This document shows positions 1-7,533 of a stretch of DNA of 10,639 bases, piece after piece. How positions within the stretch are numbered: the stretch's first letter is position 1; each line of letters starts with the position of its first letter. A program made the translations under genes and the position numbers. Origin of the DNA: Spirochaetaceae bacterium (GTDB lineage Bacteria > Spirochaetota > Spirochaetia > Treponematales > Breznakiellaceae); the NCBI GenBank assembly GCA_031290205.1, contig JAITNZ010000242.1, positions 1-10,639 on the forward strand. The letters run 5' to 3'. The notes below the pieces were generated by a model, which saw only the letters and a list, made by a program, of their open reading frames with translations, was not told the DNA's origin and ran no database searches.

Positions 1-97
1 TAGGGGGAGACTTCCCCCTCCTTATACTGGAGATTTCCATAGCGCCTACCTGATTTACCCCGAATTTGGAAGTGCACCCTTGCTCAAGGTATTGACT
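1..97 (+). repeat. Left copy of a dispersed repeat, inverted relative to 10161-10241
   Basis: The reverse complement of this stretch matches 10161-10241. Positions 1-21 equal 10241-10221 exactly. Positions 52-80 match 10210-10182 at 28 of 29 bases, and 86-96 equal 10171-10161 exactly. The two copies differ by an internal segment of about 30 bases here (22-51) against about 11 on the right. A hairpin with a 7-bp stem and 4-base loop lies at 2-19 (AGGGGGA / TCCCCCT). The copy probably continues beyond the left edge of the window. It ends in the -35 hexamer of the serine acetyltransferase promoter. No protein is recognised in it. Confidence 0.85.
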
Positions 98-121
98 GGA
101 TAAGGGGGAAGGGGTTATATT
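92..121 (+). promoter_or_regulatory. Sigma70-type promoter of the serine acetyltransferase gene
   Basis: A -35 box TTGACT (92-97) and a -10 box TATATT (116-121) are separated by 18 bases. Each matches the consensus at five of six positions. The first five bases of the -35 box belong to the dispersed repeat shared with the right end, while the spacer and -10 box do not. A start of transcription near 128 would leave almost no 5' leader, so the exact start point is uncertain. A strong Shine-Dalgarno sequence GGGGAGG (126-132) sits four bases before the ATG. Confidence 0.6.
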
Positions 122-136
122 TTCTGGGGAGGCATT

Positions 137-1108
137 ATGCAGAAAGAGAACACCCACCAGTTAAAGTCAATTATCAATGCACTCATGCTGAATTACCATG
201 AGTGCGAACATTCGATAAAGTATGATTATGCGTATCAGCTTAACCGTTCGGCGATTATCAATGTGATTGATAAACTCCGCCAGCTTCTGTTTCCGGGCTA
301 TTTCGGCAAAAAAAATATTTCCTCTGATTTTCTTGAATATCATACCGGCGAATTGCTTGAAGAGGTGATTTTTGATTTGACGAAAGAGGTTGAACGGGCG
401 CTGAGGCATCGTAAGGATGCCGCTGGATTGCGTGAAGAGGATTTTTCGCACAATGCTGATGGGGTTGTGTTGGAATTTTTATCGAGGCTCAGCGATGTGC
501 GGCGGCTTCTTGCCAGCGATGTGGATGCGACTTTTGACGGCGACCCGGCGGCAAATAGCAAAGATGAGGTCATTTCATCGTATCCGGGTATTTACGCGAT
601 TATGGTAAATCGGCTTGCCAATGTGCTCTACCTGCTCGATGTCCCGCTGATTCCCCGCATCATGACTGAGTATGCGCACAATATCACCGGCATTGACATC
701 CATCCGGGCGCGACCATCGGGCATCATTTTTTTATTGATCACGGGACGGGTATTGTCATCGGCGAAACGACGATCATCGGCACCAATGTGAAGGTCTATC
801 AGGGGGTAACCCTCGGCGCTCTTTCGACGCGGGACGGGCAGGCGCTGAAGTCGGTCAAGCGGCACCCGACTATCGAGGATAACGTTACCATCTATTCGGG
901 CGCATCGATACTCGGCGGCGCTACGGTTATCGGCAAAGGCACCGTCATCGGTAGCAATGCCTTCGTTACCAAGTCGGTGCCCGCCGGAACGCGCGTAAGT
1001 ATGCGCAACCCCGAACTCCGCTTTACAAGCAAACAGGAATGCGGGGACTGCCAAGACATCAGCTGCACCGAGCTGATGCAGGAAGTGTTCTGGGATTATC
1101 AAATCTAA
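137..1108 (+). CDS. cysE: Serine O-acetyltransferase (EpsC/CysE type)
   Basis: The enzyme transfers an acetyl group from acetyl-CoA to L-serine, giving O-acetylserine for cysteine synthesis in the cytoplasm. The 323-residue protein has a long alpha-helical N-terminal part (about 1-175) followed by a left-handed beta-helix of hexapeptide repeats (about 185-285). The hallmark segment GIDIHPGATIG followed by DHGTGIVIGET and YQGVTLGA is clear. By spacing with E. coli CysE (Asp143, His158), the catalytic pair is Asp187 and His202. The C-terminal tail holds three cysteines (302, 305, 310), which is not typical of CysE, whose tail takes part in cysteine feedback inhibition. The length fits the longer EpsC-like branch rather than the 270-residue enterobacterial form. 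The ATG at 137 has GGAGG four bases upstream. The gene has its own promoter and converges on the DUF4954 operon. No cysteine synthase gene is adjacent. The function is very likely; the subgroup is less certain. Confidence 0.95.
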   Translation: MQKENTHQLKSIINALMLNYHECEHSIKYDYAYQLNRSAIINVIDKLRQLLFPGYFGKKNISSDFLEYHTGELLEEVIFDLTKEVERALRHRKDAAGLREEDFSHNADGVVLEFLSRLSDVRRLLASDVDATFDGDPAANSKDEVISSYPGIYAIMVNRLANVLYLLDVPLIPRIMTEYAHNITGIDIHPGATIGHHFFIDHGTGIVIGETTIIGTNVKVYQGVTLGALSTRDGQALKSVKRHPTIEDNVTIYSGASILGGATVIGKGTVIGSNAFVTKSVPAGTRVSMRNPELRFTSKQECGDCQDISCTELMQEVFWDYQI

Positions 1109-1206
1109 GAGCACACTGATTAACTCATCCGCGGCAATCTTGCACCGTCTTAGACCTGCATGTTTTTTTAGTCTCTGCGCCCCCCCCCGTCAGGCATCGC
1201 GCGATG
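1109..1206. other. Convergent intergenic gap with a C9 tract and a short palindrome
   Basis: This 98-base gap lies between the stops of the serine acetyltransferase and DUF4954 genes. It contains a run of nine C (1180-1188) and a perfect 12-base palindrome CATCGCGCGATG (1195-1206) that abuts the DUF4954 stop codon. The palindrome can form only a 4-bp stem with a 4-base loop and has no U-run on the minus strand, so it is not a convincing terminator for the operon. Confidence 0.5.
1141..1169 (+). terminator. Weak candidate terminator after the serine acetyltransferase gene
   Basis: An imperfect hairpin pairs TGCA (1141-1144) with TGCA (1157-1160) and GTC (1147-1149) with GAC (1153-1155). It is followed two bases later by a run of seven T (1163-1169). 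The position, about 33 bases past the stop codon, suits a rho-independent terminator. The stem is short and bulged, so this is a tentative call. Confidence 0.3.
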
Positions 1207-3474
1207 TTATTGTAGACTGCCTTCCAGCATGGCGATTGTTTGTTTACATTCCGCACGAACGGAAAGGATAAAAGAATTGGTTTCAAGTTTACCGACAACG
1301 GCATCGCGCTCCGCGTCATTTTTGTAGGTAATATTGCGGAAGGGGTCGTCATAATCTTTACATTTTGTTATATAGACTTGTTCCTCGATATACCCGCATA
1401 TACGAATTGCTTCATTAACGAACACATTCCATTGTTCCGCATCGATGTCTATATCCTGATTATTGTTCCCCGCGCTCAAAAAACGCAGAACGTGCAGGGC
1501 GTTTAATGCTTTATCATACTGATATTCACTCTGCAAACGAGCATACTCATTATGAATGTCTTCCCATGATTGTAACTGCCCGTCGCGTATTTTATCTTTT
1601 AACACACTCACCTTATATTCAGGAACAAGCTGTCCCCCAAGATTTTCCCACTTCAAACAGCCACAGGCTGTTTCATCCTTGCCTTTTGCAAGGGAAGGGC
1701 GATTCCCGCAACAGGCAGTGCCTAAGGCACTTTCAGCTTTGCCTTTGGTAAGCGAAGGGCGATTCTTTTTTTGAAATGATTTAAATGAGTCAAAGTGAGC
1801 AGCGGGGATGGCGGCATCAGCAAAAAAGTGGACGATTGTCTTGACTGCATAAAGGGTGAGCATCTCGCGGTATGCTTTCAGCGCTTCGCGGCTTTTGATA
1901 ATGCGCACCGCTTGTTTTGTTCGTTCCAGAAGATAGGGGGGGGCGTAGACTTCGATACCTTCGCTTTTTTTTGTCCACTGTTCTATCAGCGATATAGCGC
2001 GGATAATTTCAAAGACGGTATCAGGGGCGAGGTATTCTTTTTCATAAAACTGTCCCGGCATTGTTCGGTTATCGCGCGTTTTGTATTTCCAATTATTACG
2101 TTCAAGCGCATACATATTATACATCCACCAGTAGGCGGGCATAATTTCGCGGCGCGTATTTTCCGCGTTGCTTGTTACCAGCGCAAATGGCAGTTCGATG
2201 CAGAGTTCAGCGGGATAGGTTCCCTTGCTAATCAGGCAGAAGCTCGCGAATTTACTGTTATGCTTTAACGCGCTCGAAAGCCCGGGCCAAAAACCGCGCC
2301 CCGCGATAATTTCGCCATCGTTTGCCCTGCTGTTATGGTTCGAGCCGACGGTAGCGCCCGCCGCCAGATTCGATTGCCCCATCACTAAACTTGCAATTAA
2401 AAATGAATTATTATGATGTTGTTCATGGGCGGGGAATACGAGGTTATTCAACACTTCACAACAGGATATAGTTGAATTATCCCCCAGTATTGAGTTGATA
2501 AGCCGCGCTCCATATTTGAGGTTGCTGTTGTTGCCAAGCACAAAGCGCACCGCCTTACATCCATAAAACACATGGCAGCCGTAACCGACTATACCATTGA
2601 CAATCTCAACGCCCTCCCCAATTTGGGAGGTTGCGTCTTCAGAGGATTTAATCGTAATATTTTTTAATTTATTCGCCCCTTTAATATACGCATATTCTCC
2701 GACATTCATATCTTTTATAATTAAGCAATGTTTTATCACCGTGTGATGCCCTATAAGACAATAGTAACCACGTTTCGAGTCGCATGATCTTTGAGTAATA
2801 TCTTTGAAGACGCTCATCAATTTTGCGTCATCACGGTTCGTTGCCCAAAGGTAAGCATCGGCGCAAATCATGTCGATGAAGGGCAGCACGCCTCTCCCGC
2901 CGGCTTCGTTAATCGGGTCGATCCAGACGCGCACTCCCTCGTCTTCCCCCTCTTTGACGATACCGACACCCGCCTTGCTATGATTGGTCGTATCCATTTC
3001 GTTATTCATATAGAGGACGACATTATGCCCTATGATATAATGTGATATATACGCGCATTTATGGATAGCGCAGTTATCCCCTATATCACAGGCGATAATC
3101 GTGCATTCGGTTATTCCCGCATGAAGCACAAAATCGTGAAACTTTAATAGACCCGGCTTTACGTCCCCTATGCGGACGAGCCCTGCAAAATAATTTTGGC
3201 GAACGATGGAAGACTCAAAATTGGTGGTAACGAGAACATCGTGCCAGTTATCGCATCTATTACCATTTTGCTTGAGAGATATTATTTCATCATCACTCAG
3301 ATGACGGTATCTGCCACCAAGCAAGGTGTCGGTATCTGGAGCCTCGTCGGTGCAATACAATCGCGCCGCCTGCACATTACGGATATAGTATTCATCTTTC
3401 CCTGGCGGCAAAAAAACGCCTTCGATAAAATCATACCCGTAGCGTTTTGTATTTTCTATAAATAATGCGCACAT
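1207..3474 (-). CDS. DUF4954 family protein with a left-handed beta-helix
   Basis: This is recognised as DUF4954, a family of unknown function found in Bacteroidetes and spirochaetes, often compared with sugar-nucleotide transferases because of its hexapeptide beta-helix. The N-terminal part carries the family-like YRHLSDDEI stretch (about residue 56). Hexapeptide-like turns run from about 90 to 420, including INEAGGRGVLPF near 190 and SNHNSRANDGEIIAGRGFWP near 380. The C-terminal 330 residues are mostly helical, with a LGGQLVPE segment near 611. The chosen ATG at 3474 has GAGGT seven bases upstream; an ATG six codons earlier (3492) directly follows the stop of the previous gene but has no Shine-Dalgarno. 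A 36-residue block (571-606) of repeat-derived sequence interrupts the helical domain in frame. The gene is the last one of the operon and lies 18 bases after the TPR stop. Family assignment is firm; no reaction can be given. Confidence 0.88.
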   Translation of the reverse strand: MCALFIENTKRYGYDFIEGVFLPPGKDEYYIRNVQAARLYCTDEAPDTDTLLGGRYRHLSDDEIISLKQNGNRCDNWHDVLVTTNFESSIVRQNYFAGLVRIGDVKPGLLKFHDFVLHAGITECTIIACDIGDNCAIHKCAYISHYIIGHNVVLYMNNEMDTTNHSKAGVGIVKEGEDEGVRVWIDPINEAGGRGVLPFIDMICADAYLWATNRDDAKLMSVFKDITQRSCDSKRGYYCLIGHHTVIKHCLIIKDMNVGEYAYIKGANKLKNITIKSSEDATSQIGEGVEIVNGIVGYGCHVFYGCKAVRFVLGNNSNLKYGARLINSILGDNSTISCCEVLNNLVFPAHEQHHNNSFLIASLVMGQSNLAAGATVGSNHNSRANDGEIIAGRGFWPGLSSALKHNSKFASFCLISKGTYPAELCIELPFALVTSNAENTRREIMPAYWWMYNMYALERNNWKYKTRDNRTMPGQFYEKEYLAPDTVFEIIRAISLIEQWTKKSEGIEVYAPPYLLERTKQAVRIIKSREALKAYREMLTLYAVKTIVHFFADAAIPAAHFDSFKSFQKKNRPSLTKGKAESALGTACCGNRPSLAKGKDETACGCLKWENLGGQLVPEYKVSVLKDKIRDGQLQSWEDIHNEYARLQSEYQYDKALNALHVLRFLSAGNNNQDIDIDAEQWNVFVNEAIRICGYIEEQVYITKCKDYDDPFRNITYKNDAERDAVVGKLETNSFILSVRAECKQTIAMLEGSLQ
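1657..1764 (-). repeat. Tandem pair of in-frame mini-repeats inside the DUF4954 gene
   Basis: Two related units lie side by side: 1660-1705 (46 bp) and 1706-1765 (60 bp). On the coding strand both start with AATCGCCCTTC and encode NRPSLTKGKAE... and NRPSLAKGKDE.... Each unit ends in a hairpin. The first has an 8-bp stem AAACAGCC / GGCTGTTT with loop ACA (1655-1673). The second has a 6-bp stem AGTGCC / GGCACT with loop TAA (1717-1731). The 60-bp unit differs from the 46-bp unit mainly by an extra 14-base hairpin. Together they add 36 codons between QKK and LKWENLGG without breaking the frame. Confidence 0.8.
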
Positions 3475-3481
3475 CTTATTT

Positions 3482-3486
3482 ACCTC
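3482..3486 (-). promoter_or_regulatory. Ribosome binding site that sets the DUF4954 start at 3474
   Basis: GAGGT on the minus strand lies seven bases before the ATG at 3474. The upstream ATG at 3492 would place this motif inside the coding sequence and has only AT-rich sequence before it. This supports the shorter reading. Confidence 0.6.
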
Positions 3487-3492
3487 ACACAT

Positions 3493-5274
3493 CTATCGCG
3501 TTTTAAATACGGCATCCGCTACCTCGTTTGCAAACGCGGCAAGCGCTTCGCCTGTTGTTGATTCAAGGGTGAAGCGTGTTCTGACAAGCTCTGCACCGTT
3601 CGTTCTATCGACAAGCGAACAGCGCGCTTCTCCGCTTTCTGTTAAATCTATAGAAAGGGTGAAGCGGCATTGAAAAGCGCTCTTTGCGGAAGGCGATTCA
3701 AAACCGGCACGCAGTAATTTTTTTTTAATTTTTTTATTATACTCGGTATTTTTTGCATTAATAACAATTTGAACGGGAAGTTTAATACCCGCCTGCCTGA
3801 GTGCGCCCGGATTTAAGAGGTATAACGCTTCGGCGATGGTATATTTGAGTGTATGCTGTCCCCTGTTTTTTTCAATGGTGTATAACTCTACGTTGGTTTG
3901 GGCTATCATATCGCGTTCCCACAGCGTATCAAAAGCGGACAGGGCGTTTGATAGTAATACTTCATCGTGAAAGAGTTTTCCTCTTTCAAACATATAGGAG
4001 CTTCGAGATGCGGGAATTATTTCCGCCTCATACTGTTCAGATTTATCAAGATATATTTTAGCCCGATTCGGGTAATCGCCAAATGCGCTATAGTAGTTAA
4101 GCAGAGCATCCAAATACTGGCTTCCCATGGTATCGATAGAATAACTTCCCGCACTTTCGAGTGTCCACTTTTCGTATAGTTTTTTATGCACCTGATACTT
4201 AAAATAATAGTGCGCCATATTTTTATATGCAACAAAAGTATCTTTTATTGTTCCCTCTACTTTCAATTTTTCCTGATTATAGAGTCCGCGATAGCATTGA
4301 TAGAGAATATCGTTCAGTTCTTTCTTAAATTGTGCAGGGTCAATACCAAAGTTTATCATCCAGGCATGATTGGTTATCCGCTCGCAATCTTCGGCATAGA
4401 GGCGCGCCTCTTCTAATCTGCCTGCCACCAAGTAAGCCTGAGAAAGCCCCAATTTGGGGAGCGGCGAACGTTTGTCCAGTTGGTACGCGTTTTCAAATTC
4501 GGCAAAGACGCGCCCAAACTCAAGTCGGCGCAGCAGCAGCTCGCCTTTTGCCATGTGCCCCGAATCCCGCTCCGCCATGGCAAGTGAGTTTTCCGCTAAT
4601 TCAAACGAATTCTGATAATGGTAAAATCTACTTTCAAGTATCGAATAATTATAATAGGACACAGAGGCAAAAGCGTAGAGACTAAACTCCCGTGCAGTTG
4701 CAATCGCATCGGCATACCATTGCTTTGATGCTTCGTAATTCAACATATCTGAATATATGATAGCAAGTATCATCGCTAATCGGGGTGAAGAGCCGGATTC
4801 GGCAATGGTCGTAAGTAATATTGCTTCGCCTTCCTCCAAGCGGTGGAGCTTAAAATACATCCACGCTAATTCGGACCGCACCTCAATATTTTCAGGATCA
4901 AGCGCTAATATTTGTTCGTAATACGCGGCGGCAGCTTGGTAATCGTTTAAGCTGCCTACAACCAATGCAAGTTTTTCTAAAATATACTCGTTGTCAGGCA
5001 TCAAGCTATTAACAATCAAAAATTCTTCTTTTGCAAGATTATAGAATTCACGCTCTGCATAAATAGTGCCAAGTTCAAGCGGGAAGCGGTAATCATCAGG
5101 ATATTTTTCTCGTCCCTCATTTAAGAGCTGGATAGCCCGTTCCCAATTTTCAGCATTAATTGATTTTTCAGCTTCAATATAGAGTGTATCAGCATCCTGT
5201 TGGGGGGCTTGGCTTGTTGCCGTATCGCCTGACGCAAAAAAAATTGCGGCAAAAATCAGCGCAGTAATTTTCAT
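3493..5274 (-). other. TPR half of the fusion, possibly also a separate product
   Basis: The ATG at 5274 starts a 593-residue frame with a classical secretion signal (Lys, hydrophobic core, small residues, then a polar stretch SQAPQQDAD). TPR motifs follow, for example AAAYYEQILALDPEN and ELAWMYFKLHRLEEG. The last 110 residues (from about ALRQAGIKLPVQIV) look like a beta-rich domain that I do not recognise. Upstream of this ATG the minus strand reads only A-rich sequence with no clear Shine-Dalgarno, so independent initiation is uncertain. Confidence 0.5.
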
Positions 5275-7533
5275 ATTGGTTTTAATTTTTTTTAATCCGC
5301 CACAGGCGGGTTCAGCCTTGCCTTTGATAAGAGAAGGGCGATTCATTTTTTTTAATCTTTTTACCGCTAACCACAGCCTCGAGAATGTGCTGTAATCCGC
5401 GATAAAAGCGTCGTAATCATCGTTTGAATACTCCGCCGCATACCGCGCCTGTGATACATTGTTATATAGTGTGCTTATCAATTCGCCCCAGACGGGCTTG
5501 AGCAAAAAAATCCAGTCGCCTTCGCTTATGTCCTTTGCTTGCTTATATCCTTTTATGCGAAGCCTGAAGAGAATATCTTTCCAGAGGAACATCACTTTAC
5601 AACGGGGGTGTTTTGAAAACACAGCAAGCAGGCGGTATTTATATATATGTATAACAATAAAAATAATGATGAGGATGAGGATAAGCGGCGCGCCAATTTT
5701 TTGGACTGCGGCTATTGTTTGTTTTACGATTTCTGAAAAAGAATCTTTTGCATCTTCGGCTACAGGCGGCTTAGCACGAAGTTTTTCGTGGTTGTCAAAA
5801 ATCTCTTTCATCAGTTTTTCGAAGAGATCCGGCGGCACCCCCATAGAGAGAGTCCAATCTTCACCAGCCGCCATCTCGGTTGTTGTCGGGTCGAATTCAA
5901 TCCAGCCGTATTCGGGAAACCAGACTTCAACCCACGCGTGAGCCATGTTTGAAAGAATAGGATAAAACCCGAGTTTTTCTGTTTCAGGGTCGAGAAAAAA
6001 CCCTACGACAATGCGGCTGGGAATTTGTATTGAACGGAGCATCGAGGCGAGGGCAAAGGCAAAATAGGAACAGTAACCTTTTTTTGTCTCGAACAAAAAG
6101 TATGATAGCTGGTCGCCGTCGGGGGCAATACCCGGCTTTAAGCTGTAACGAAAATCACCATCGCTTAGATACAACACGAGATCGAGTGTCTTCTCGAAAT
6201 AGTTATCAGTGTCCGCAGTGAGGCTTTTTGCAAGTTCCTGTATTTTTTGCTCGCTCTTGGTAATGCCGCCTTTTGCGTTTGCATAATCAGTATACCAGTC
6301 GAATTCTTCGCGGCTTAGCCCCAAGCCCGTATCGTTTTTATATTTTTCGGCGCTTATATAGAGGTCTATACTATTTGCGTCGCTTACCTCGCTATCAACT
6401 CGATATATACCCTTAAATGACGAGACATCATAATTCTGATAGGGAATTATTTTTGCCGCCTCATTCATCGCAAGAAATGCGGAGCCGTCAATATTAACGA
6501 TATAGTATTCCTGTTTAAGGGTTTCTCTTTTTTTATAATCCGGTATGTTCAGTGAAAGTTCGCCCGCGGGAATAAGCGCCCGTTGCGCCTGTTCATCTAT
6601 AGTTTCGCTTCGGGTAAAACTCGCTGCGCCGTCGCTCCCTTGGCTGGTATACTGTGATAATATAAAGCGGCGCATGAATACATGAGTCTCGTCGGCAAGC
6701 TCTTCGATGGTTTCGCTCTCATCACGCTTCACGATATACACCAGCTCATCATTCATTTTAATTTCATTTTCTAGTTGGAGGAAGGGCGTCATATCAAAAT
6801 TAAAGAGCTTTGCCTGCATAAGCCCGTTCCCTTCACCGCCCCCCCCCCCCGCGCTCGAAGCGGCGCCCTGCGCACTAAAGAGAAGGAATATACCGCCGGC
6901 GACCACAAAGAGAAAAATCAGCGCAAAGGAAACAATAGTTTCTCTTTTGGTAACAAGCATTTCTTTAGGAACAGAGAGTATCAACGCGCTTAATTCTAAA
7001 AGTAGAAAAAGCGCAAAGACACTGATTCGGACGAAGGGCAGACTATAGAGCGCTATATCGGCGCTCTTTGCTATACTGAATATGATGATGATAACAATAC
7101 AATCAAGAAAGACGCACGAGCGCAGCACACTCAACTTGCGCATCGCAAAAAAACTGCTGAGCGCCGCATAATAGAACGGCAGCGCACTCACAAAATTATT
7201 GCGGTCGTAATGCAGGAGCAATGAATCAAAGGGGATACTCAGAGTAAGGTTGTCGCCTACAAAGTAGCGGGGAAGCGCAATCAAGAGCCGCGCAATAAAG
7301 GGGACGGCGAGGATGATGAGCATCGCGGGGATTGCCCTGAGGGCGCGTTTCGCAAGGACAAACGCCGACAGCATCGCGCAGAGGAGCGCCGCTATATACA
7401 CAGGCCTGTCGCTGAGTTCCCCCGCGAAGAGCGTCAACTGAAAAAGCACCCCGAAGAGCGCACTTGAGCGTAAGAGGAGCGCGGCTCTTGCGGCGCGGCT
7501 ATCACTCGTTGCTACTGTTAATTGCGCTTGCAT
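3493..7533 (-). CDS. Membrane transglutaminase-like protein fused to a TPR protein
   Basis: One open frame of 1346 residues joins two proteins usually seen separately. The first part resembles TgpA-type proteins: six or seven N-terminal membrane helices (about 15-220), an extracytoplasmic transglutaminase-like core, a further membrane helix (about 614-632) and a 120-residue tail presumably in the cytoplasm. The Cys-His-Asp triad is visible as GYCSYFA (Cys488), MAHAWVEVW (His532) and WIEFDP (Asp548). After a repeat-derived peptide (731-746) comes MKITALIFAAIFFASG (from 754), which looks like a signal peptide, then TPR helices (about 775-1200) and an unrecognised C-terminal domain. The ATG at 7533 has GGAGGGAG six bases upstream and overlaps the DUF58 gene by 32 bases; an ATG at 7596 lacks a binding site. 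A four-glycine run from a G12 tract lies near residue 230. The substrate is unknown. The two halves may also be translated separately from 5274. Confidence 0.82.
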   Translation of the reverse strand: MQAQLTVATSDSRAARAALLLRSSALFGVLFQLTLFAGELSDRPVYIAALLCAMLSAFVLAKRALRAIPAMLIILAVPFIARLLIALPRYFVGDNLTLSIPFDSLLLHYDRNNFVSALPFYYAALSSFFAMRKLSVLRSCVFLDCIVIIIIFSIAKSADIALYSLPFVRISVFALFLLLELSALILSVPKEMLVTKRETIVSFALIFLFVVAGGIFLLFSAQGAASSAGGGGGEGNGLMQAKLFNFDMTPFLQLENEIKMNDELVYIVKRDESETIEELADETHVFMRRFILSQYTSQGSDGAASFTRSETIDEQAQRALIPAGELSLNIPDYKKRETLKQEYYIVNIDGSAFLAMNEAAKIIPYQNYDVSSFKGIYRVDSEVSDANSIDLYISAEKYKNDTGLGLSREEFDWYTDYANAKGGITKSEQKIQELAKSLTADTDNYFEKTLDLVLYLSDGDFRYSLKPGIAPDGDQLSYFLFETKKGYCSYFAFALASMLRSIQIPSRIVVGFFLDPETEKLGFYPILSNMAHAWVEVWFPEYGWIEFDPTTTEMAAGEDWTLSMGVPPDLFEKLMKEIFDNHEKLRAKPPVAEDAKDSFSEIVKQTIAAVQKIGAPLILILIIIFIVIHIYKYRLLAVFSKHPRCKVMFLWKDILFRLRIKGYKQAKDISEGDWIFLLKPVWGELISTLYNNVSQARYAAEYSNDDYDAFIADYSTFSRLWLAVKRLKKMNRPSLIKGKAEPACGGLKKIKTNMKITALIFAAIFFASGDTATSQAPQQDADTLYIEAEKSINAENWERAIQLLNEGREKYPDDYRFPLELGTIYAEREFYNLAKEEFLIVNSLMPDNEYILEKLALVVGSLNDYQAAAAYYEQILALDPENIEVRSELAWMYFKLHRLEEGEAILLTTIAESGSSPRLAMILAIIYSDMLNYEASKQWYADAIATAREFSLYAFASVSYYNYSILESRFYHYQNSFELAENSLAMAERDSGHMAKGELLLRRLEFGRVFAEFENAYQLDKRSPLPKLGLSQAYLVAGRLEEARLYAEDCERITNHAWMINFGIDPAQFKKELNDILYQCYRGLYNQEKLKVEGTIKDTFVAYKNMAHYYFKYQVHKKLYEKWTLESAGSYSIDTMGSQYLDALLNYYSAFGDYPNRAKIYLDKSEQYEAEIIPASRSSYMFERGKLFHDEVLLSNALSAFDTLWERDMIAQTNVELYTIEKNRGQHTLKYTIAEALYLLNPGALRQAGIKLPVQIVINAKNTEYNKKIKKKLLRAGFESPSAKSAFQCRFTLSIDLTESGEARCSLVDRTNGAELVRTRFTLESTTGEALAAFANEVADAVFKTR
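5285..5357 (-). repeat. Third in-frame mini-repeat, flanked by 13-bp direct repeats
   Basis: The 47-base core (5298-5344) matches the units in the DUF4954 gene, sharing TTCAGCCTTGCCTTT and GAAGGGCGATTC on the plus strand. Its hairpin is CCGCC / GGCGG with loop ACA (5297-5309). The 13-mer ATTTTTTTTAATC occurs on both sides (5285-5297 and 5345-5357), exactly 60 bases apart, as expected of a target-site duplication or slippage at insertion. On the coding strand it gives NRPSLIKGKAEPACGG. It lies exactly between the transglutaminase tail and the TPR signal peptide. Confidence 0.8.
6839..6850 (-). repeat. G12 tract inside the transglutaminase coding sequence
   Basis: Twelve consecutive C on the plus strand read as four glycine codons in a Ser-Ser-Ala-Gly...Glu-Gly linker just after the last N-terminal membrane helix. 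A change of one base would shift the frame and remove the catalytic domain. Tracts of this length are prone to slipped-strand change in replication and to miscounting in sequencing. Confidence 0.8.

Noticed and set aside
575..1114. A 179-codon open frame on the minus strand opposite the serine acetyltransferase gene
   Set aside because: It mirrors the hexapeptide coding sequence, has no family features and no binding site; the plus-strand gene is certain.
1660..1765. The tandem units as a CRISPR array
   Set aside because: There are only two units, directly adjacent, with no spacers and lying within a coding frame.
1795..2268. A 157-codon plus-strand open frame opposite DUF4954
   Set aside because: The DUF4954 frame is intact across the region and fits its family; the opposite frame has no recognised features.
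3719..3737. A-rich runs near the end of the TPR region as a programmed frameshift site
   Set aside because: The normal frame continues to a plausible end, encodes a Lys-rich stretch (NKKIKKKLLRAG), and no second product is visible in the other frames.
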